Part shown: positions 56,966 to 64,000 of the stretch, piece after piece
Layout: each line of letters begins with the position of its first letter
How positions within the stretch are numbered: the first letter of the stretch is position 1
Assembly (NCBI RefSeq): GCF_964656455.1
Contig: NC_135715.1
Coordinates: 76,397,414-76,461,413, forward strand
DNA: 64,000 nucleotides
Direction of reading: 5' to 3'
Origin: Halichoerus grypus
Lineage: Eukaryota; Chordata; Mammalia; Carnivora; Phocidae
Position numbers and translations under genes: made by a program
The notes under the pieces: generated by a model
Seen by the model: only the letters and a program-made list of their open reading frames with translations
Told to the model about the DNA's origin: nothing
The model's database searches: none

Positions 56966-58532
56966 ATGAAGGCAACATAAGGATTTTCTCATACAATTAA
57001 AAACAGGGAATTATGTCCAGCAGATCTGTGTTGAAAGAGATGTTCAAGAAGTTTCCTCAGTGTGAAAGGAAATAATACAATATGGAAACTTGGATGTACA
57101 CAAAGAAATGAAGAGCAGTGGAAATATTAAATATGTAGATAAATGTAAAAGACATTTCTCCCTCATTAAAACGTATCTTCAGAAGATAGCTGTTTCTTAA
57201 TAAAAATGATAACAATATATAGTGGAGTTTGTAACATGTAGAAATAAAAAGGGCAACAATAGTACAAAGGACCGGTTGTGAGAAAAAGCATACTGATGTG
57301 AGGTTCTTATATTATTCACACTGTGATAAAATACTATTAAAAGACCTGGATAAGTTAGAGATTCATACTATAATCCTTACAGCAACCAATGGAAAACAAA
57401 ACCAAGAGGTATATGAAGCCAATAGTAAAAACTGAATGAAATTGTAAGAATTTTCAGTCCAAAAAAATGCAAAGAAAAATGGAAGAACAACAAAAAAGAT
57501 AAGGCAAATAAAAAATAAGGTAGATTTAAACTCAAGTATTTGTGTGGGTATGTGTATATGTGTATGTAAAGGGTTTAAATACTCCAGCATGTATGTCTAC
57601 AAGATGTTTTTTAAAATCCTTCTTTTATAAAGAAATGGATACGTGAAAACCAAGAAGACTGATTAAGATACATCATGCAAACACAAATCACGAGAAAACT
57701 GGAGTGGTTACATTAAAATCTGAAAAAGTACAATTCACAGCAAGAAATATTGTCAGGCAATAAACAGTACCATTTGAAAAACACAAAAAGGTCAATCCAA
57801 CAAGAAGACATAACTGTTTAAAATGTGTGTATAACTAATAGTAGAAATTAAAAGATATTCAAAGAAGAACAAAATTTATAACTATAGAGAGGAATAAATA
57901 CTTCTATCTCAGAAATTAATAAAATAAGAACACAGATAGTAAACTATAAATTAATGAACAAAGCTATCTACCAAGTTGATCAAATTGACACTTATGTATC
58001 ACTTCATTCAAGAGAACCATAATATACCTTCTTTAAAAATGCACATGGAATTTGCACGAAGTATAGACCATATGCTGTATTATAAAGCAAGTCTCAATAG
58101 TTAAAAAAAATTGAATTATAGAGTATAATCTCTGACCACAATGGGATTATATTAAAAACAGAAAAGTAAAGGATATCTAAAATTTCCAAATGTTTGAAAA
58201 TTAAATAGCACAATTTTAAATGACCTTTGGGTCAAAGAAGATATCAAAAGGGAAATGATAAAATATTTTGAAGGGAATGATAATGAAAAAATGCAACTGG
58301 GAAAACAGTAAATTCCAATGTGTGTGATTCATGTAACCTTTACTTAGAAGGCAATTTATAGCTTTAAACTTGGAGGCAAATATTTTACAATATGCACGAA
58401 CCAGAAAACAAAAATAATAAATTAGACTTTATCAAAATTATCAAAATTAATCAAAATGTTTCTCCTTCTAAAGGTACAATTAAGAAAATGAAAAGGGAAA
58501 CCATTGGCTGGGAGAAAATATTTGTTACATAC

Positions 58533-59190
58533 TATGGTAGGCTGAATCATGGCCCCCAAGGATGTCCCTGTCCTAATCCCCAGAACCTGTGTTCCCTTAA
58601 ATGGTAAAAAAGACTTTACGATGGAGAGATTATGTCAGATTATTTGAGTAAACTTGATGTAAACACAAGAGTCCTTATGCAAGAGCTGGTGACAGTGAAA
58701 ACAGAAGAGAGATTTGAAGATGCTACACTGTTGGTTTTGAAACTGGAAGAAGGGTCCATGAACAGGGGTGCAGCTGGTCTCTAGAAGACGGAAAAGGAAA
58801 GAAATGGAACCCCCCCTAGAGCCTCTGGAGAGGAATGTAGCCATGCCAACACCTTGACTTTATTTTTTTTATTTTTTATTTTTTTAAAGATTTTATTTAT
58901 TTATTTGACAGAGAGAGACAGCGAGAAAGGGATCACAAGCAGGAGGAGCTGGAGAGGGAGAAGCAGGTTCCCCGCTGAGCAGGGAACCCAACGTGGGGCT
59001 CCATCCCAGGATGCTGGGAACATGACCTGAGCTGAAGGCAGAAGCTTAATGACTGAGCCACACAGGCACCCTTAACACCTTGACTTTAGCCCTGTAAGAC
59101 TTAATTTTGGACTTGTGACTTTCAGAACTTCGTGTTGCCTCTAGGTTTATGGTAATTTGTTACAGTAGCAATGGTAAATATTATACTTAA
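58533..59190 (+). mobile_element. MaLR solo LTR (MLT1-type), split by a SINE
   Basis: 'tatggtaggctgaatcatgg', 'ctgtcctaatccccagaacc', 'cctctggagaggaatgtagc', and after the SINE 'agccctgtaagacttaattt', 'cttgtgactttcagaactt' and 'gtttatggtaatttgttaca' follow an MLT1-like LTR. It is non-coding and sits inside the fossil L1M ORF2. Confidence 0.75.
58848..59088 (-). mobile_element. Can-SINE inside the LTR
   Basis: Antisense SINE (58863-59073) with 'aaagattttatttatttatt', 'agaagcaggttccccgctga', 'gaacatgacctgagctgaa'. Duplication aacaccttgacttta at 58848-58862 and 59074-59088. It is the third layer of a three-deep nest (L1M, LTR, SINE). Confidence 0.96.
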
Positions 59191-60090
59191 TCTTACAAAG
59201 CACTCATATTCAGAATATAAAAAGTAGTTTCACAACTCAATTATGAGAAGAAAACTAATTTAAAAATTGACAAAATATTTGAATAGATCTTACACAAAGA
59301 AGACATATGAAAGATGTTCAGTGTCACTAGTCATCAATGAAATATCTAAAATGCTGCCACACATCTACTAGAATGGGTAAGATTTAAAATGCAGACACTA
59401 ACAAGTTTTGAATTGCGTGTGGGACACTGGGACACTTGTAAGTTGCTGCGAAATGTATAATGGTATAACTGATTTGGAAAATGTATTGGAAGTTTCTTAT
59501 AAAGTTGAACATACACTTACCATATGACCCAGCAATTCCACTATTTGGTCTTTACCAAATAAAACTAAAAACATATGATACACAAAGGCTTGTAAATGAA
59601 TATTTGTAGAAACTTTATTCATAATAGTTAAAATCTGGAAATAACTCAAAATGTATCAGATGGTAAACGGATTTTAAAAAATGTGATTTATCTATTCAAA
59701 GAAAAAGAACTCAGTGATAAAAGGAACAGAATAATATATGCAATAATATAGATGAACTAAAAAAAAATTACACTGAGTGAAAGAAGGCACAATAGAGTCC
59801 ATAATGCATCATTTCATTCATGAGATTCTAGAAAAGGCACAATTAATCCATGTTACAGAAAGCAGATCAGTAGTTCCTTGGGCCAGTGATAAGGATGGGA
59901 GGGAACCAATGCTAATCTGTCTGATGAAGCTTTTTGGGATGATGCAAATGTTCTGTATCTTGATGGTGTTGGTGGTTACACAGATGCATACATTTGTTAT
60001 ATCTTATCAAATTGTTCATTTAGAATGGGTCGGTTATATATATATATATATATGTCTGCATATATATCATAGTTCATAAAGTTTAAAAAG

Positions 60091-60336
60091 AAAAAAGAAA
60101 GAAAATCTAAATGGCTACAAGAAAAAAAAACCCCATAAATCTCTGTCTTCTTTTATCTTTCCAATTAGTTCTGCCTGACTGTGCTTGAGAACTTTCCAGT
60201 CTCCTGCCCACTGTTCTGTGCTCATAAGTAGAGAAAGTGTATGTCGACTCTGTTTCCTCTTTCGTTTTCATCCAAACTGTGCAGAATTTGGTGAATGTTC
60301 TCCTGATTTTGCACTGTGGAGTTAGGATCACACCCT
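60091..60336. other. No gene seen
   Basis: Short unique stretch. The 74-codon minus-strand frame has no domain. Confidence 0.35.
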
Positions 60337-60570
60337 AATTTCAGTATTGATGGTGGGGCGCCTGGGTGGCTCAGTTGTTGGGCATCTGCCTTCAGCTCGG
60401 GTCATGAGCCCAGGCTCCTGGGATCGAGTCCCGCATCGGGCTCCTTGCTCTGCGGGAAGCCTGCTTCTCCCTCTCCCACTCCCTCTGCTTGTGTTCCCTC
60501 TCTCACTGTGTCTCTCGCTGTCAAATAAATAAATAAATAGATAAATAAATAAATTTCAGTATTGATGGTG
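60337..60570 (+). mobile_element. Can-SINE with 19-bp target duplication
   Basis: Sense SINE (60356-60551), 'ggggcgcctgggtggctcag', 'ctctgcgggaagcctgcttc', and an (AAAT)n tail with one AAATAG unit. The flanks repeat aatttcagtattgatggtg exactly (60337-60355 and 60552-60570). Confidence 0.97.
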
Positions 60571-60921
60571 TTTTCTTCCCCATTTTTGACTTCATTTGGT
60601 GTACTTTAGTGGTTTGTTCAAGTAGAAGATAAAACAAATGAGTACTACTTTCCTATTTTCCCATATGGGCGACAAAAGTGAAAATTGTCTCTTAAAACTT
60701 AGAATAACAAGTTTTTGTTAATTGTCCCTAACATTTAGCAGGATAATAACTTGATTTCACTGCATTTTAACATTTACTAGGCATTATATGGGGATTCAAG
60801 CATAGCATGAACTGAAAACAAAAGTAAAATTATTATGTAAAACCACTGTGCCAAGGGAAGACGAGATCACCTGAATTTATATTTTGACTTCATGTTCTTA
60901 TGTGGGTTTGGATTTCTCATA
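60571..60921. other. No gene seen
   Basis: Unassigned unique DNA. Confidence 0.35.
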
Positions 60922-61149
60922 ATGTTGCTTATATTCTTTTTGTTCCTCAAAGATTTTATTTATTTATTTGAGAGAGCACGAGAGCCCACGAGTGGGGGGG
61001 AAGGGGGGAGGGGCAGAGGAAGAGGGAGAAGCAGACTCCCCACTGAGCGCAGAGGCAGATCCCAGGTCCCAGGACCCCGAGATCATGACCTAAGCCGAAA
61101 TCAGACAATCAGCTGAGCCACCCAGGCGCCCCATGTTGCTTATATTCTT
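60922..61149 (-). mobile_element. Can-SINE
   Basis: Antisense SINE (60939-61132): 'caaagattttatttatttat', G-rich 'agtgggggggaaggggggag', 'gatcatgacctaagccgaa', 'gagccacccaggcgcccc'. Duplication atgttgcttatattctt at 60922-60938 and 61133-61149. It lacks part of the B-box region. Confidence 0.95.
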
Positions 61150-61350
61150 ATCCCTTTTGGCATCATCTTAGCCACTTGGTGTGGTCTTGCTTTTTGTTCG
61201 TTGTCCATCTGAATGTTGAGGTATAAAATGATTTTTCAGGAAAGGTTCTAGGAGTGTGACTTTTTAAACAACTGTAAAGCCGTATTTCTTGAATTTTAGA
61301 TTACTAACATATATTTTTAAAATCACCCTAAATATCAAATTATTTAGATT

Positions 61351-61578
61351 AAAGAATTTTGGGGCACCTGGGTGGCTCAGTCGGTTAAGTGTCAGCCTTT
61401 GGCTCAGGTTGTGATCCCAGAGTCCTGGGATGGAGCCACACATCGGGCTCCCTGCTCATCGGGGAGCCTGCTTCTCCCTCTCCCTTTGCCCCTCTCCCTG
61501 CTCCTGCTCTCTCTCTCTTTCTCTCACTCGCTCTCTCTCAAAAAAAAAAAAAACTTTCTTAAAAAAAAAAAGAATTTT
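61351..61578 (+). mobile_element. Can-SINE
   Basis: Sense SINE (61361-61568): 'ggggcacctgggtggctcag', 'tcctgggatggagccacaca', 'tcggggagcctgcttctccc', CT-rich region and two A-runs instead of (AAAT)n. Duplication aaagaatttt at 61351-61360 and 61569-61578. Confidence 0.92.
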
Positions 61579-62429
61579 TGTGTGTGTCTTGGATTCAAAT
61601 CTATAGGCAGAACAAACTGAACAGTTACACTGATGTATTATTAACTCTCTTGAAATAAAATTCTCAGAAAAATAATTTGCCATCCAGTTATTTCCTTTAC
61701 TAAACTGGCAGTTTTGATGTTATTTTTAAAATCATGAGAATAGGTTAAACGTGCTTTTGTGACGTACTGATTTACTTTGTTCGAGAAGTTTTCAATATTC
61801 AAAATCTGGAATAAACCTGAATTCTTTCTTGATAGAAACATTTACATTATTCACTATATTAACCATGGGCCCATGAAGCTATAGGATGTCACCTATATGT
61901 TCAAGGGGCACAATGATGCAGTCACAGCACGTTTGGGAAAGTGCCTGTGGTACTTCATTAAGATGTCCAACTCCTCTAGATGTAAGATACAATTTTCACC
62001 TATTACCAGTTGACAGTCTTCCCAATTGGATTTGTTGGAACATTTCTACGGTCTGATTTCACCTGAGGCAAGATTCCAACAGTCTTAATTTAGGACCCAT
62101 TAGAGATAACTGTAGCAGGTGTTTCTGCTCCTATCAGCCCTAACAATTTCCCACACCAGCCAAATTGGCTCTTGATGTGTTTATGCAAAGACTGCTTGGA
62201 GTAATGTATCACAACATAATGGAAGAGGGAAGGGATTTATTCTGAGAGAACATAAATCAAACTAACTCTCAGAGATATTATCTTGCTAATAATGAAGAGG
62301 AGAATTGTTACTATTATTGTTGTAAAGAATTATTCGTATGTGGTTGGTTAAAAATTAGAGCTTCCTTTAGGAGTATGTGTCTTTAAAGATCTGGATCCAC
62401 ACATGTTGTGCTTTGTTTACGAGTTTTCA
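61579..62429. other. Unique DNA, possible conserved block
   Basis: No repeat recognised. 61960-62340 has several regulatory-type motifs (CAGGTG, TTATGCAAAG, TAATT) and is discussed in the findings. Confidence 0.4.
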
Positions 62430-62570
62430 GGATTTGGAATCAAGAAGATTGTGTTTGAGTCTGTGCTCTGCCTGTAATGGGTTATACATTCTTAGGAAAT
62501 TTCTGTCATTCATTTAAACCTTAATTTCCTTATTATTAAAATAGACTTTAGTTAAATCTTTTCTAAATTT
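62430..62570 (+). mobile_element. MIR SINE
   Basis: 'ggatttggaatcaagaagat', 'gtttgagtctgtgctctgcc', 'tcatttaaaccttaatttcc' and 'ttattattaaaatagactt' are MIR in order. Confidence 0.7.
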
Positions 62571-62778
62571 CCAATAGAGTTTCTTGTATTTATTAAGTGA
62601 GATGGAAAATCCTTTAGTAAAAGGTAGAAGACTAATACGTAAAAATGCAAGGAATGCAGCTGTATTTTTACTGAATTTTTACACACGGTATTGATGGGGC
62701 ACTTTGATATACGTAACTTAATTGTTTTATTTTTTTAGCAGGAAAATTGACCTAATACTTTTGTCTTTTTTTTCTTTA

Positions 62779-62960
62779 AGATTTTATTTATTTATTTGTT
62801 AGAGAGAGAGTGCGAGAGAGCATGTATAGGGGTAGGGACAGAGGGAGAAGCAGGCTCCCCGCTGAGCAGGGAGCCCGACGGGGGACTCGATCCCAGGACC
62901 CTGGGATCATGACCTGAGCCAAAGGCAGACGCTTAACCGACTGAACCACCCAGGTATCCC
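62779..62960 (-). mobile_element. Can-SINE at the edge of an L1M
   Basis: Antisense SINE: 'ttaagattttatttatttat', 'gggagaagcaggctccccgc', 'gggactcgatcccaggacc', 'gaaccacccaggtatccc'. No clear target duplication. The right edge meets the L1M 3' end. Confidence 0.92.
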
Positions 62961-64000
62961 TTAAGTTTTTTTATTGTGGTAAAAAACACATGAGATCTAC
63001 CCTCCTGACAAAAATTTAAATGTACAGTATTGTTAACTATAAGCACTGTGTTTTACATCAGATTTCTAGAACTTTTTCATCTCGTGTGATTAGAAACTCT
63101 TTACCCATTGACCACAAATTCCTTATTTTTCCCTCCTCCCAGCTCCTGGCAACTGCCATTCTATTTTCTGTTTCTATGAGCTTGACTAGTTTAGAGGCCA
63201 AACATGGGTGGAATCATACAATATTTCTCTTTTTGTGATTGGCTTATTTCACTAGGCATAATGTCCTCAAGGTTCTTGCATGTTGTGGCATATGACAGGA
63301 TTTCCTTATTATTATTATTTTTTTTGTGTGTGGCTCAATAATATTCCACTGTATGCATATACCACATTTTCTTTATCCATTCATCCATTAATGGACATTC
63401 ATGCTTTTTCCACCTCTTGGCTATTAAGAATAATGTAGCAATGAACTCCAGAGTGCAAATATCTCTTCAAGACCATGCTTCTAATTATTTTGAGTGTATA
63501 CCCAGAAATGGAATTGCTGGATCACATGGAAGTTCTATTTTAATTTTTTTGAGGAAACTCTATACTGTTTTCTACAGTATTTGTATTATTTCATATTCCC
63601 ACTACCAGTGTAAAGGGTTCTAATTTCTCCATATCCATGCTAAAACTTGTTATCTCTTATCTTTGATAATAGCTACCTTAAAGGGTGTGAGGTGATAACT
63701 TATTATGGTTTTGATTTGCAGGGCCCTGATGATTAGTGATGTTGAGAATCTTTTCATGTACTTGTGGGCCATTTGTATGTCTTCTTTGGACAAATGTTTA
63801 ATCAACTTCTTCACCTACTTTAAAATCAGTTTGGTTTTTTTTTGCTATCAAATTATAGGAGTTTTAAAAATACATATTTTGGAGATTAATCCCTTATCAG
63901 ATATATGGTTTGTAAATATTTTTCCTCATTTCATAGGTTGCCTTTTCACACTGTTCATTGTTTTTTTGCTCTGCAGAAGCTTTTTAGTTTGATGTAGACC
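62961..64000 (-). mobile_element. L1M 3' UTR and ORF2, runs off the window
   Basis: Antisense L1M: 'ttttattgtggtaaaaaaca', 'cccattgaccacaaattcct', 'gaatcatacaatatttctct', 'catgttgtggcatatgacag', 'attccactgtatgcatatac', 'tggaattgctggatcacatg' and, near the end, 'ctgcagaagctttttagttt', all in complement order from UTR into ORF2. Frames up to 95 codons on the plus strand are shadows. The element continues past 64000. Confidence 0.92.

Larger units (their letters stand above)
55090..60090 (+). mobile_element. Fossil L1M, about 5 kb, heavily nested
   Basis: One ancient L1M in sense survives as ordered pieces. The 5' part has 'gcaaaatagtcaatagaaat', 'aaaggaaaatatgaatataa', 'aacaaatggaaactctagaa', 'cagagtctcagtgacctgtg' and 'gttgctgaaaaccagggata'. 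The middle has 'actttatacccagtgaaaa', 'cagatctgtgttgaaagaga', 'gaatttgcacgaagtatag', 'aatctctgaccacaatggg' and 'gggtcaaagaagatatcaaa'. The 3' part has 'ccatatgacccagcaattcc', 'gatgatgcaaatgttctgt', 'ggttacacagatgcatac'. Frames are destroyed and parts of ORF2 are missing. Inserts: SINE 55404-55600, L1 56238-56965, LTR 58533-59190. A (TA)n run is at 60035-60052. The start is approximate. Confidence 0.8.

Noticed and set aside
61456..61683. Arg/Glu-rich minus-strand frame (REREREREQEQ)
   Set aside because: It is the complement of the CT-rich part of a Can-SINE.
1..64000. CRISPR arrays, operons, phage genes or tRNA/rRNA genes
   Set aside because: The sequence is mammalian. The only tRNA-like stretches are SINE heads, and the spaced repeats are microsatellites.

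Overview
The window looks like nuclear DNA of a caniform carnivore, probably an arctoid (seal, bear or mustelid). The basis is at least seventeen copies of the tRNA-Lys-derived carnivore SINE (Can-SINE), which has a CCTGGGTGGCTCAGT head, a CT-rich 3' part and an (AAAT)n tail. Carnivore-type L1 3' ends with an internal A-rich/GAA tract support this. The arctoid assignment is inferred from remembered SINE and L1 variants. The DNA is AT-rich, intronic or intergenic in character, and holds no bacterial-type genes, CRISPR array or operon.
I found no convincing protein-coding gene. The one gene-like landmark is a CpG island at about 8445-9250. It is TATA-less, contains a perfect NRF1-type palindrome (9068-9079), a GC box and a CCAAT box, and has a good minus-strand splice donor at its left edge (after base 8458). 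The simplest reading is the promoter and first exon of a gene transcribed leftwards, with 1-8457 as its first intron. The transcript cannot be identified from sequence.
Layout: 1-8440 holds old L1, a candidate ERV1 LTR, a hAT MITE, a MIR and one SINE. 8445-9250 is the CpG island. 10.2-13.2 kb is a broken ancient L1M with a SINE inside. 17-25 kb holds L1 3' ends and a 1.27-kb L1 with degraded ORF2. 26.46-26.92 kb is a Tigger-type MITE carrying a perfect CRE. 30.8-32.1 kb is an ancient repeat split by a young L1 3' end (with a GAA/GGA polypurine tract) and by a MaLR LTR. 33-46 kb is mostly unique DNA with MIR/L2 relics and possible conserved non-coding blocks. 46.6-47.25 kb is an L1 with a 5' inversion. 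49.1-50.5 kb has four SINEs in 1.4 kb. 55.1-60.1 kb is a fossil L1M about 5 kb long that has taken in a SINE, an L1 (itself hit by another L1) and an MLT1-type LTR (itself hit by a SINE). 60.3-61.6 kb has three SINEs in alternating orientation. The end is an L1M that runs off the window.
No new biological system is evident. The points of interest are the orphan CpG-island promoter, the clear insertion histories (target-site duplications, 5' inversions, nesting), and a few unique AT-rich blocks dense in homeodomain-like motifs. Repeat family names rest on remembered consensus sequences, and no database was searched.
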